Of a stretch of DNA of 64,000 bases, positions 46,090-58,300 are shown in pieces (position 1 is the stretch's first letter; every line of letters starts with the position of its first letter). Position numbers and translations under genes: made by a program. Origin of the DNA: Saturnia japonica. Lineage: Eukaryota > Arthropoda > Insecta > Lepidoptera > Saturniidae. The notes below the pieces were generated by a model, which worked only from the letters and a program-made list of their open reading frames with translations, was not told the origin of the DNA and searched no databases. The DNA lies in the NCBI GenBank assembly GCA_033032175.1, contig CM065324.1, forward strand, positions 1,736,001-1,800,000, written 5' to 3'.

Positions 46090-46095
46090 TTTATT
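46090..46095 (-). terminator. ALG6 polyadenylation signal AATAAA (proximal)
   Basis: AATAAA on the minus strand, 4 bp after the ALG6 stop. It lies within an inverted repeat (AATAATGTAATAAA against TTTATTACATTATT, about 46069-46102) that spans the stop. A more distal signal may be the one used. Confidence 0.4.
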
Positions 46096-46098
46096 ACA

Positions 46099-47700
46099 TT
46101 ATTTAGTCTTACTTTTCTGTACTATGGGTAAAAATTTTGGCAATGCAAACTGTTGGTAATTGAAATAAACAAAAAACAAAACAAAGTGTGAGCATGAAAA
46201 AACTGAAATCAATAGCGGGAACAAGTCAGGATAGTTTGGTGGAGGTTCAAAAAACACAGTTGCAACAGTCAACCAAACCATACCGATAAACGAAAGGAAA
46301 AAATGAATGCTAACAAGATTAAGTAACACTGTATTCTCAGCTTTCTCATAAGACACAATGCTTTGCACTCTATTTGCATTGAAAAATGACATTAAACCTG
46401 AATATGGAAAGGCTAATTTTATACAAATACCATGGAATATTATGTATATTATGTTAGTAGCTATAAAAGGTATTAATAACCCATCTTTGAGAAAAAGAGG
46501 TAGCATACTGAAGTTAGAAACAAGCAAGAACCAGAAGCACATGAAAGGATCTTCAGAGAAATGCAAAGCCACAGGTATGGCTACAAGAAGTATTGTTTTC
46601 TCATGTACTTGGAATGAAAACAAGAAGAATGCAAGTGAAACATTAATAAGAGAAAGGACAAACTTGTTCTTGTTTATTCTAAAGAAGAGATCCAGACATG
46701 ACGGCAGCACTGCTAAAGTGGTCATTATGAGACATATTTGAGCCATCTCTTCATTTGTGTATAAGGATTTAAGCTTCACAAAAACATTAATAAAACACCA
46801 CACATTTGAAACTTTATCCTCAAAAACACCACGTTTTATTGGGAAAAGTCTGTGTATTACTTGTAACACATTATTCCATGAGCTCATAAATGGATACCAT
46901 ATAATCACAAAACTGGATATCACAGAGATAGCGAGCTTATTGAAACTGTGTGTGAAATATGAAATCCTACCTCGCCATGGCATACCAACAAAACATTTAC
47001 GTAACAAATAAAAGAAAAATGGTAATGCATGATATAGTTCCATTTGCTTGTAATTTAAAGCAAGTATAAAGAATATTGTTGCTAGTACGTCATTTTCTAT
47101 AGCAATAATAAAAAAAGTAGACCACAGAAAGAGACCTAATGACACACAATTGTATTGAAAGTGTCCATGGTCAATTAAAATTATACCCGGGTATAATAAA
47201 AACAGTATTGTAGATAAGTCCAGCCTTTTGAACACATTTCTAGTACTTTTCCCCCTCAAACGTTCAAGATCAATACAGATTGACAGTACTGCACTCACAA
47301 AGAAATATATATCACTGAGAAACACAGTCCATCTCATGAAGGATTTGTGTGATTCGTTTTCATAACCTCTGGAAGCGAAAAGGCGCACAGATTCAGGATC
47401 CACCCATTCAGCTACTAGGCCCATGATGAAGCTGTGGTATGCTGTCAGAGGTGGGTAATCCAGGCCCCAATATTCCAAGTCATTCTGTGACGTGTTATGA
47501 TACCAGGACACGATCGGCGTCTGTACGGTAATCTCTTGCCAATGTCTCTGAGCTTCAAAGTCACCGTACATGGGAGGTTTTTTATATCCCGAGTAAGGAT
47601 ACGCGGCCACGCACCATCGTACAAATAGTGCAAAAAACAAACCCGGCAACAAACATTCCTTTGTCACAGTAAATTTATTCGGATTCGACTTCCTGCCCAT
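46099..47700 (-). CDS. ALG6: Dolichyl-PP-Man9GlcNAc2 alpha-1,3-glucosyltransferase (ALG6)
   Basis: Adds the first glucose, from dolichyl-phosphate glucose, to the lipid-linked Man9GlcNAc2 precursor of N-glycans in the ER membrane (GT57 family, GT-C fold). The 533-residue protein is near the family's usual 500-550. The signature PPMYGDFEAQRHWQEIT lies at residues 42-58. Its Asp47 corresponds to the aspartate proposed as catalytic base in yeast Alg6. YWGLDYPPLTAYHS follows, then many hydrophobic helices. The last residues, KSKTK, fit a KxKxx ER-retrieval signal. I take the ATG at 47700; an upstream in-frame GTG at 47706 is not a eukaryotic start. The coding region is a single exon without interruption. 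The first coding exon of a BolA-like gene ends 110 bp upstream on the same strand, so ALG6 may lie in that gene's intron or use its promoter. The ALG8 paralogue is less likely because the DFEAQRHWQEIT block is of ALG6 type. Confidence 0.96.
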   Translation of the reverse strand: MGRKSNPNKFTVTKECLLPGLFFALFVRWCVAAYPYSGYKKPPMYGDFEAQRHWQEITVQTPIVSWYHNTSQNDLEYWGLDYPPLTAYHSFIMGLVAEWVDPESVRLFASRGYENESHKSFMRWTVFLSDIYFFVSAVLSICIDLERLRGKSTRNVFKRLDLSTILFLLYPGIILIDHGHFQYNCVSLGLFLWSTFFIIAIENDVLATIFFILALNYKQMELYHALPFFFYLLRKCFVGMPWRGRISYFTHSFNKLAISVISSFVIIWYPFMSSWNNVLQVIHRLFPIKRGVFEDKVSNVWCFINVFVKLKSLYTNEEMAQICLIMTTLAVLPSCLDLFFRINKNKFVLSLINVSLAFFLFSFQVHEKTILLVAIPVALHFSEDPFMCFWFLLVSNFSMLPLFLKDGLLIPFIATNIIYIIFHGICIKLAFPYSGLMSFFNANRVQSIVSYEKAENTVLLNLVSIHFFLSFIGMVWLTVATVFFEPPPNYPDLFPLLISVFSCSHFVLFFVYFNYQQFALPKFLPIVQKSKTK

Positions 47701-47810
47701 CGCCACTATCGTGCAATGTTATTTATAATATGTGTAATTTTCATTCAAAAATAAAAGTAATACGACAACGCGGCGAAAAGTCAATAGATAAATTTTTGAC
47801 AGCTACTTAC

Positions 47811-47873
47811 GACGTGAACGGCGTCCAATTCCTTGGTCAGCTTTTCCTTCAAATATCCCTCTGTATAAACCAT
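47811..47873 (-). CDS. BOLA2: BolA-like protein 2, first coding exon only
   Basis: The ATG at 47873 opens 21 codons (MVYTEGYLKEKL, then TKELDAVHV), ending in phase 0 at a strong donor, GTC|GTAAGT. The sequence matches the N-terminal helix of BolA-like protein 2, which begins in the same way (Y-x-x-x-YL-x-x-KL-x-x-x-L-x-A-x-HV) and is followed in the family by a Glu-Val-rich strand. BolA2 works with cytosolic monothiol glutaredoxin (Grx3/4) in iron-sulfur cluster trafficking. The remaining 60 or so residues, with the conserved Cys/His cluster ligands, were not found downstream on this strand. They may lie beyond diverged or inserted DNA, or this may be an orphan exon. Without splicing, the frame stops after a few more codons and would act as an upstream ORF for ALG6. 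Confidence 0.75.
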
Positions 47874-48660
47874 ATTCGTGTTTTAAAATCCATACAAAGC
47901 TGAACAAAATCCGAGCACAACTCACGGAAATAACACTACACCTCTCACTAGAATTTACTATGCACTAAAACGAGTTTGATCCACACAATTATTTGACTTT
48001 TTTTCGAAAGTGAGAAAACGAGAAAGCGGTTCACGAAAGTGAAATTGCGGTCGTTGCACTGACGAATTTCACACCGGATAGTGTTCCGCTCTAGATTTCT
48101 AGATTATCCGTACCTCCTTAGTGTTATTTTATAGATCCTAAGTATGTCAAAGCGTGTTTAGAAATAAGTCCCTCAAAGTTTGTTGCAAGTCTTCAGAATT
48201 TAGCGGCATAATAATGATTTTTAGTATTTGTATTTTTATAAAGAAAGCCTAATGCTTACTATTAAAAACATGGGATAATCAGTTTATTAATGAAAATGTC
48301 ACCTTAAAGCCATTGGTATAGTCTGTGACAGTAATGACAAGGCTGCATAATTATGATGCCTTTGCATTTAAGTTTTGAAGAAGCGGAATATTTTAATTAA
48401 ACTATGGAGGGTACCTAAAGGTAGTTAACTCCAATAAGTAGAAATAAAAAAGGTACATAAATAATATCGCAAAAGCATGATTGTACATGCTTTAACATAA
48501 TTATGACAGACTTCCTCATTTGATAATGCCAGTAAATTAAAAATAATTTTCAGATTCAAGAGTAAGAAGAATTATTGATCAGGTAATTTTTTTAAATTAT
48601 GATTATTGTATCTAACTTGCATTGTGATTCTTAGACTTTGATGGCATTTTACCCGTTTTA
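47874..48660. promoter_or_regulatory. Likely promoter region of the BolA2/ALG6 side
   Basis: Upstream of the BolA2 start, within the 1.36 kb head-to-head gap to SELENOO. The stretch 47880-48110 is less AT-rich and has no repeats. No TATA or initiator could be fixed, so assignment as promoter rests on position. Confidence 0.4.
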
Positions 48661-48664
48661 GTGT

Positions 48665-48785
48665 TTAAAAGTGACGACGCAGCCGAAGATGGTAACGCGA
48701 CGGAGTTGCTTACAAGTACAGCTACTGGAATCACCTTTATCTAAGCGCTTGGCGACAGATTTTCAACTAAAGGGTGGTTTTCTAA
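48665..48785 (-). repeat. SINE-1 fragment
   Basis: GAAGATGGTAACGCGACG and TACAAGTACAGCTACTGGAA match SINE-1 in reverse, diverged. Confidence 0.5.
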
Positions 48786-48899
48786 GAATATACTGACAAC
48801 AATAGACTAGTTGACTTGAAATCATGTGAGAACATATTATATAAGCAGCATGGAGTTTCTTAATTCTATTTTTATGGATGTTCAGCACAGCTTTTGTTC

Positions 48900-49060
48900 A
48901 TGATCCGATATGGGATTCTTCTTCCTCAAGGGTGGCCCCATTTTAATGTCATTGGCATTGGACCTTCGATTTTGAAGATACACCAGAGAACCCCTCAAAA
49001 TCATTAAAGTTGGTTTTCTTTTTTGTTAAAAATTGTGATAAATATATACAAATCGTTTTG
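48900..49060 (+). repeat. Dispersed repeat family C copy
   Basis: CTCAAGGGTGGCCCCATTTT and TTGGCATTGGACCTTCGATT match 4855-5105. It lies about 170 bp upstream of the SELENOO start codon. Confidence 0.65.
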
Positions 49061-49232
49061 AGATCTTTTTCGTTTTACCATAGATAAAAAAATACCAAAA
49101 AACGTGACTATTTTCAACATATTTTTAGATGTCAAAAATTCATTGCGCGACACGGCCAGAGCTTTATACGATTTTCAAGGATTATAATAGATTGTTATTT
49201 CTTTTCTGGCAGTTATTATTTAAAATAACGTA

Positions 49233-49376
49233 ATGAAAATGGAAGGTGAAACAGCACCGCTAAAGAAGAACCTGACCGAGTGGAGTTTCAACCAGTATCC
49301 CAAGTATATACTGTTGCCGATTGATGAAGACCATGATCAAATTCGTTCCAATATTAAAAACGTTGTTTTTTCTGAG
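49233..49376 (+). CDS. SELENOO: SELENOO exon 1
   Basis: 48 codons from ATG, with [18 protein letters not shown] typical of the SelO N-terminus. Ends GAG|GTAATA in phase 0. An in-frame TAA 12-10 bp before the ATG rules out extension within this exon. CTTTTCTGGCAG just upstream could be an acceptor of a 5' UTR intron. Confidence 0.9.
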
Positions 49377-52300
49377 GTAATATTTTATAAATCAAATATA
49401 CATATAAGTTCTATGAGTTTTTTAGAATTATAATACCAATCAAAGATGTAGCCAGGATATTTTGCAGGTCAAATTTAGTTAGCCATCATCAGATTGAATT
49501 GTTTATATTTGTGTAAAAATAATTTAACGTTTTTTAAATAAACATTTTAGTTTAATTGTGTATAGCGTTGGTGAAAAAAATAAAATAAGTTTTGATTTAT
49601 CCGAAATTTCTTTGCTACTTCCGCCCGAAAACAGATTTAGAGCGGCTACATACAGTCGGAATTCCGTTTCGAAATTCGATTCGAAATATTGAAACGGAAT
49701 TTCGACTGTATGTAGCCACTCTTACAGCGTTCGAAATCCCGATTCGATATACCGAATCGGAATTCCGATTGTATCTGGCCGCTCTAAAACGGTTGTTTCG
49801 TCTTTCTGCAACAAAATCGTTCGCCCGCTACTAGCTTCAGAGGAGTCAACATGTCTGAGGATGCCTCATTTATCATTTAGGGGCGAAACACGTGAAATCG
49901 TTTGTGGTTGTTTCACGTCTCATCTGCAACATAGATTTTTTAATGATTTTTTATTATTATTTGTTTATCACTTTTAACATTTATTCCTTAAAGGTTAGTA
50001 ACGATCGGGTCCACGGGCTCGACCGTCACTTTAATCGTGTAAATTACTAACTCATATCTTTTGGCTTTTCTTTTTTTCCACGATTAGTTTCATCTCAACA
50101 ATTAATAACACACGATTTTTGTTGCAAAAAGACGAAACAACGTTAATATGTTTTCAGGCGGAAGTAGCAAAGAAATTTCGGATAAATTAATAACGATGGA
50201 TTTCCGCAAACTAAACACCTACGTCAATCAAATTGAATAAAATAAAGTTTATTTATACAACTTTCAAAATGATTTAAATAAATTTATATTTACCATCATT
50301 GATACCTAACTTCATCATCTTGGCGGGCAGATTAAGTTTTTTGGAGCTGTTTTTCTTTTGTTTAGGCCAAAGTAAGCAGTAAGTAGAACTTCTTGCACGA
50401 CAAAGTGCAAACATTTATAATTTGTGGCAGGCTTTTTCGATGCATTGTGGACGTCCTTCAAGCAATAGATCAGCCTATTTAAAGATTATATTTGAAAGTG
50501 GAAACTGCTACGTAGAATAAAAGTTGCCGTAGTTTATGCGAATATTTATATGCGCCATTGCTGAGTGTAGCACATTAACCTTCCAAGATACCTAATAATA
50601 ACCTATCTATCCGTTGTTTCAGTTACTAAAGATAGACAAATATAACCTTTTGTCCTTACTTTTTTTAAATAACCTATCAATGGATAGTTTTTCGTTTCTA
50701 CATATATATGTACTAATCGGCGATAGTAAACTCTAAGATGTTTTTATAAATTTATTTATTTCAAGAAATCTACAGCTCTTAAATTCTAACTTACATACAT
50801 AATTAAGTTGACATATTGCCTTAGCCAAAAATGATTTCAATCGTATTACAATAAAGTTATAATAATTGTATACCCCAACGAAATTATTAATTAAATATTA
50901 TTTGCATTAAAAAGAACGATGTAGTGCTTCTGGCTTGAATGTGTATGTGTGTGTGTGTAATAATCACATATATTTAACAAACTCTGAATAAATCAATAGC
51001 TTTTCTTCTAAACGCTGCATTACTGTCAGAAAATATGTCGAAATTTTCAGCTTTAGCATTATATAACTGTGTACATCTTATCAATACTGAATTATGGGCA
51101 TAATTGGTCTAGGTTGAACGAACATGAAAGGTCTGGGGTTTACGGATATGTTTAAATGTTCAATAAATGTAGATGCGTTAACCGCGTTCTAATTTGGCAA
51201 TACTAAAGTCAGGTAATTGCCCGATATTCTTTTAGTCGCGTATTATCCAGTGTCGCGGTTGCACGTCACTACAGCTCAAAATGTATTAGGTCCTTACATA
51301 TGAAATTAGCGTTGTATATGGTAAAAGTAAAATGAAAAAAATATGAAATTATACATTTAATCAATAGAAGTATGTACTATTATTATCTATGCCATTTTAA
51401 AGTTAGTTCATTGATTCCATTGCTGAAAAATTGTGGAAGAAAGAATCAATAAAATCTTTGAAGGTAGTTTGGACAGCCTCATCGGAATTTAATTTATTTT
51501 CCGTGCAAGAAATTGTCCAAATTCCTAAAAAAGTGGTAATCTGTTGGAGCAATGTCCTGGGAATATGGTGGGTTTCGGAGACATTCCAACCGCAGTTCCT
51601 CTAATTTAGCGACCGTCGGTCGTAAAGTATGGGGTCTAGCGTTGGTCTGAAGCAGCAGTAGGCTTGAGATATTGACCAGTCTCGGTTGTTTAACGGCTAG
51701 CTTTTCCATCATGGTTTGCAATTGTTGACAATACAGATCTGCCGTTATCGTCTGGACAGATCTTACGAAGCTGTAGTGTATGACACCAGCACTGGTCCAC
51801 TAAACACTCACCAGTACCTTTTTCTGTGACGACTTTCGCTTGGGACAGGATTTGGCCGGTTCTCCTGGGTGCAACCACTGTGATGAGCGTTTCCGATTGT
51901 CGTAAAGGATCCATTTTTCGTCACAAGTAACAATACGATTCAAAATTCCCTCGTTATTGTGACGGTTGAGTAATGTAATGCAGAACGCAGTCAATTCATG
52001 CGGTAACCATTTCTCGAGCTTTTTCACTTTTCCTATTTGTTTCAAGTGAATTAATTTATGTAATAATCACATCGAAGCCTGCCGCTAACTCTGATATGGT
52101 TTGCAAATGATCCGCTTCATCGATCACCTTTGATTCTTAATTTTCAACTAGGGTCTCCGGCCGTCCATGGGGTTTGTTTTGTAGGTCAAAATTTCCAGAA
52201 CGAGAACGTTGGAACCAAAAACGTACCGTGTTTTTCTTTTATAGTAGCTTTCCCATACACGTCATTAATCCATCGAGCTGGTTCTGTAGCACTGATGCCA

Positions 52301-55300
52301 CATTGGAACTTATATTCGTAAATAAGGCGATATTTTAAATATTCTATTTTGTGAAAAGAACGATGTCAAAGAATAATAAAATGCTGCGAAAACAAATGAA
52401 TCACTAAATTCGAAACACATATACACAAGCCTAAATTTGGAATTTCTAACCAGATGCCATAGATATTTGAGATCCAAGTGACCAGTTCAACAAAAAGCCA
52501 ATTTCATATGTAAGGACCTTTATATATTCATTTGATCATTACTTTCAAACAACAAAAATGGCATATAAACATTTTCATATTCTTTCTCTTTTTTGCGTAC
52601 TGTGTAACTGGAAGCATTACTTATAGTTTCTAGGTATAAATAAATTGCACTGTTTTTTACTGTAATGGTGTTAGCGTATGATGCGTCTATATATAAAATG
52701 TCATTGAGTAAACTCAGTTAAGTTACTGAAAACGGCCGTAACAGAGTCGTGGTTATCGGATCCGGTATAAATAATCGTGAGCGAGATGTCGTAAATAAAT
52801 AATCTACATTATATCTTCTATCTATATACCTACACTATACATATTATAAAACTCTTCGTCCTTTGTTCTTCGTATTAAACGTCTCTTCATCTGTCTGACT
52901 GTTTATGTTATTTTCACGCAGGAGATGCGTATCCGTTATAAGTAGGTACATGCTTTTTTTTTAATTCATTGCCATGTTATTTGGTCTGGTTATATTACAT
53001 ATTTGATTAGTTGTAATATACGAAATAAGCAGTAATGATAATTGGGAATCAATTTTCAGAAAAAAGACGCTTTTAGGGCGCTTAAATAGCTTACGTTGAG
53101 CAAAAAAAAAAAGCTGAAAAAAGTTAGCGATAGAAGCATGATTCGCTCGTCTGCTCGACAGAGAGCATTCTATAGTCCAAGCCGGAAGCACGGACGCAGC
53201 TAGGATTATTATTAATGCGAAAGTAACAATGTCTGTTTGTTTGTTTGCACAAAAAACAAGCAAAAAAAGTAACAGAAAAAGCTAGTAGCAAATTTAATTA
53301 CTTGTTTACATAGAGCAACACGGACCACCGGCGAACCGGAGGGGAGCGGCCATAACGTTTCTTCCCGATACAAAACTGTCTGTCGTTTTTCACGGGGGGA
53401 AATCTTCGCCAACTGTCGTTACACATTATCAATAAATTAGAGAAATCGGTTAGCGAACGAAATAAGGTAAACAATTGGACATTATAATATAGACTTTATT
53501 TATTACTATTTATTCCATATATCTCTTAGATTCGAATCTTTAGGAAACCTGCAATAAATAAAAAAAATAATAAGGTCGAAGTTCGAACTTAGTATTTTTA
53601 ACATAATATATTAATACTCGTAAGTATTGTACTATAATTATTTAACTTAAGTAATGAAATTTTTATAATAAGCTGTATTAAAATAAAGCTCATAATAAAT
53701 GTTAAAAAAATTAAACAAATCAAAAGTATTGAATGTATAGTAGACTCATTTGTCAATCTAGTGAACAGTCCGGTTGCAACGAGTTTTATTAGGCACGTAG
53801 GACCGCGTGGACCTACACTTTGACAGAGGGGAACCCCTGTGTATGGCTACTCCCCTCCGGTCCGCCGGTGGCCCGTGTTGCTCTATGACTAAAGGGGTTA
53901 TTTCAACGTCCAATCTATCGCACACGTTTCCGGGTTGTGGACGGGGGGAGGGGGATGGCTTTTGACCGCAGGATCGAGCGTTGCTATTGGCTCGATTCCG
54001 CGGCCAAGAACCCCCTGCCTTCCCCCGGAAAACGTGTGCGATAGATTGGACAGTGAAACAACCCCTTTATTACAATGATGTATCTTCCTATCATGCTGTG
54101 TATAGGGTTGCCAACCTTTCTATATAATATACCACCCACTACATTAGGCGTCCGACTACTATATTTTGCTAAGTAGGTATATTTTTATTGGATAAAAAAA
54201 TTACAACATTATTTATTCTAAAATGCATAAGCGAAAACGCGTCCCGGGAACAGCCGATGTGTATCCAGTAATCAAGCGGATTGGTAGGGCATCTTTACAA
54301 GACTGCTCCCGGCTATTTTAAAGACAATAATGCTTATTGTGGGTGTTCCTTAGAAGATACACGTATACACTCCCGGACTTTTTTATAGATCTGTTTAATG
54401 CCTACAATTATGTCGTACATTAATTTGCTATATCTCTTATGGTTTACTAAGCGTAAGCCATTTAAGCGCCCGAATCGGTTCACCAACCATCTTTTTTTAT
54501 TTGTGCGCAATCCTAATTATTTTTCTAAAATAAAAGCAGCTTAAGTTACTCCCTATATCATCAGCTATCTACCAGTGAAAGTCCCGTCAAAATCGGTCCA
54601 ACCGTTTGGAGATTAACCGAAACAAACAGACAGACAGACAAAATAAAAAAAAAATGGTTTTATGTTACAGGTAACGTATATACTTCCATATGCATTTATT
54701 AAAAATCTGTTATTTTGACATTACAAATAGCCACTTCAGTTTTATTAATTGTATAGATTGGTGTACATAGTTACTTTTTATTTGCACCAGGTTACACCGC
54801 TTCCTTTAGAGCGTAACATCCGTCTCGTCTGCTCTTCCGATGACGCTTTAACTAATATCTTGGACATGGATCCAGAAATAGCAAACCGTGAAGAGTTCGT
54901 AGAGTTTATAGCTGGTAGAAGATTACCGTACGGGGCGTTACCTGTTGCACACCGGTAATATGTCGAAACTATTTTTTTTTATCCTTATAAATTTAGTTTA
55001 CACACATCCACAATATCACTTGATCCTTAGTGACGATGTGGCCTAAGATGGTATAGCATGCTAAACCTAATGGAAAACTGGATCTCAAGTGCAGCTGCCG
55101 GAACACAGCTATTGGTGTTTGACAACAGAGTTTCAACTTGAGGGTGGTATCTAGTCAGCCGGGCATTAGAAAAAGCCCTACCACCATGCTATGGTTTCAA
55201 CATGAGGTTTTCCTTTACTGAAAGCTCAGACTCATTGCAGGGATTCGAACTCACGTCAATCGAAGCAGAATCCGTACACGCTACCAACTGAGACTTCATT

Positions 55301-58300
55301 GCTTTGTGTAACGCACTTCCGTCACATAATGCGCGCAACTTTGAATTTTTACTCACTACTAAACGCATCAGAAGTAGTAAGTATAACATATTAAACAAGA
55401 GAAAAAATATTAAATTAAAAAAAAAAAGTTTAAGTATCTTATTTTGAGATGAGGATGTTGTTTTCAGCTACGGTGGCCATCAGTACGGCATGTGGGTTGG
55501 TCAACTAGGCGACGGGAGGGCTCATATACTCGGCGAGTATGTTAATAGGTAAAATTAATATTTATACTATGATATTTAGCATTATTTTGTTTTGTTATTA
55601 TTTGTAATTAGTAAGATGGGGGAACGCCTCTGAAAAATCTTGCTATACTTGTGTTGAGGCAATAGGTACAGCCAGGCACTTATTAGTAGAATGCAAGGTG
55701 CTTCTTGATAGGGGTCACTACTCACGTCGCCATGATAGAGTACTTTCAGTACATACGTGAAGCAGTAAGTCTTTCAATGGCTAAAGCTCAAAAAGGATTG
55801 ACCACTAGCAGGAGACAAATTAACTTTATTAAAGAAGGATTAACAGTAAATGTTAAAAGTAAGCCCTTCGCATTCCTAGGTTCTGCACCTGATTGGACTA
55901 TTTTAGTGGACACATATGAAAAACATTATAAAATTCCAGAGGATGTGGTTGTTTCGTCATCCAGATCAGACATATTTCTTTATTCTCGAGATATCAAGTG
56001 TATAGTACTTGTAGAGCATACTGTACCGTGGGTAACTAATATACCTAAAGACCACGTAATAAAAATGAATAAATATTACGATCTATGTAATGAGGTAACC
56101 AAAAGCGGCTCTGCGGTTAACTTGTATGCGGTGGAAGTGGGAGCGAGAAGTAGTCTAACGAAATCTTTCTATAACTTGCTAAAAGTCCTCGGCCTGTCGA
56201 GAACTGCAGTAAGTTTTTATTTTAGAACGGGTATGTAAAGCAGCATTAACAGGCTCTTACCAAATCTGGCTTGGCAGGAAGGGTATCGCGGGCAGTCAAG
56301 GTGAGCGCTAATGTGCATCATAAGCGGCCCCTTAAACCTACACCAGGGTCGCAAGTCCCGGGGGCTGCCCGTGTTCCCTCTCTGCCACACGGTGAACCCG
56401 GCATACGCACGGTGAATCCATTGAAAGCTAAGATGTTTGTCTCTCTTAAACATTGTTTTATTAAAAACCTATTATAGATTTTAGATCTAATTTACTACAT
56501 ACTTAAGAACTGTGCAGTAAAAACATACTCTTATCTAAAGATAACTCAAGAATATTCTAATAAGTATACTGATTTGTGAGATTATCGTCCTAATTTAAAC
56601 TCTGAGATAACAAAACCGTAGTATCAGTTCATAAGTGTGTCTATGTCATAGAATTAGAATAGTATAGATCGGTAATGGATTGAATAAAACGAGACCAAAC
56701 ACGGAATACAGTAGTGATCGTATTATTTATTTGTTTTTCTTTGTTATACGAATTACATACAGTTACAATACAAGTAATACACTAAATTACACTATAAAAA
56801 CCCTATATTTTGCGAAACTATGCAGGATTTGTTTAAGTCACGATTTACAAATATCATGTATACATACGAAAATGGTTTCGTATCTCTATTTCGTTCTATC
56901 ACAAAACTATGGTCTATCATATATTTTCGTTTGGAGAAGCTATGTGGGTTACTGGACTTAATGCACAGGGTTAATGATTTACCATATTAAGCGATTCCTT
57001 AGACGTGGTGAGAGATGGCAGATACAACTGAAGGGATCTGGTAAAACGCCGTACTCCCGCGTACACGACGGTCGGGCAGTGCTCCGTGCTTGTATCAGAG
57101 AGATGGTGGTCAGTAATGCTTGTCATTTTCTTGGAATACCTACCACCAGGTCTGCCGGTTTAGTTGGTGAGAAATTTTATTATATTCATTAATAATTTAC
57201 TATAGTTACTTATTTTTAACTCTGAACTTTCGGTGAGAAAAACATCGTGATGAAACCATAGCCACCATGGTAGTGCTTTTTAGATCCACGCCTCGGTTTG
57301 TGGTCAAGCTATAACCAAAATGTTATTAATATAGTAAACTCTACAACCCCGCTATCCAGTGGCGTAGCTAGCATAGGTGGCACCCGGGGCGGATTTTATA
57401 GGTGTCAGCCTAAAACTCAATTGAAACTGTTAAAATAAAAAAGTTATAATAATTTACGTTTTATTAAAATACGAGTACCTATTACAAATATAACAAATTA
57501 CTTTGTTAAAATTAAAATTTCTTCCTTCTAGCTTTGACACCAGCGAACTCCGAAATCGCGTCTTCAAAATTTATATTTTGTGTTGCTTCATGTTCTATCG
57601 TTAAAATACCAAGATTGTTTAATCTGGTTTCAGTCATTGTAGACCGCAAGTAATTTTTAATTAATTTTAATTTGCTGAAACTTCTCTCACATGAAGCAAC
57701 TGATGCACATATTGTTATAAATAACTTTAGTGCGACCGTTAGATTCGGAAGAGATTCTGTAAAATCCCATTCCACAATAAATTTCAAAAAGTCCAGTGTC
57801 ACCAAATAGAGACAGTAATATTAGCAGCTTTTAAATGTCTTCTCAATCTTGGTATTTCTAAAAGGAGTTCTGTTTCTGATACTTCATCGTAAAGGTTAAT
57901 AAATTTTGATATAGCAAATTTTAACTGTTCAGTGTTTGCCGAAAGCAAGGTCTTTGACTGCACAACCTCAAACAATGAAGCTACGTTTTTAATGGACTTC
58001 AATATTTAATCTGTCAAGACATTCTAACATGTCCTTTTGAAGTTCCACTCTAAGTGTAAGTCCAGCATCGGTGGACGATGCTAACTCACCGGGCATGCGT
58101 TTCTTGCGACGAATTCGTCGTTCCATCGAAATGTTGTATTTTTCCGATTTTTGTACAGCAAAATCTATTGCCTCTTCTGCTAGATGCAACCGTTTCTCTC
58201 CAATGAATAGACGAAGTGCTTCTAGTTTTATGATTATTTCATCAACACATAAACCTTTACTTTGTAATGCAATCTGAGCATTGTTCACTTCCCTTAGCAC

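Noticed and set aside
46358..47011. Plus-strand frames of 127 and 84 residues
   Set aside because: They are antisense shadows of the ALG6 coding region.
47701..47706. ALG6 start two residues earlier at GTG
   Set aside because: GTG is not a normal eukaryotic start; the ATG at 47700 is in frame and gives the full family sequence.
55189..55398. 69-residue minus frame
   Set aside because: Runs through the minus-strand SINE-1 copy in SELENOO intron 2.
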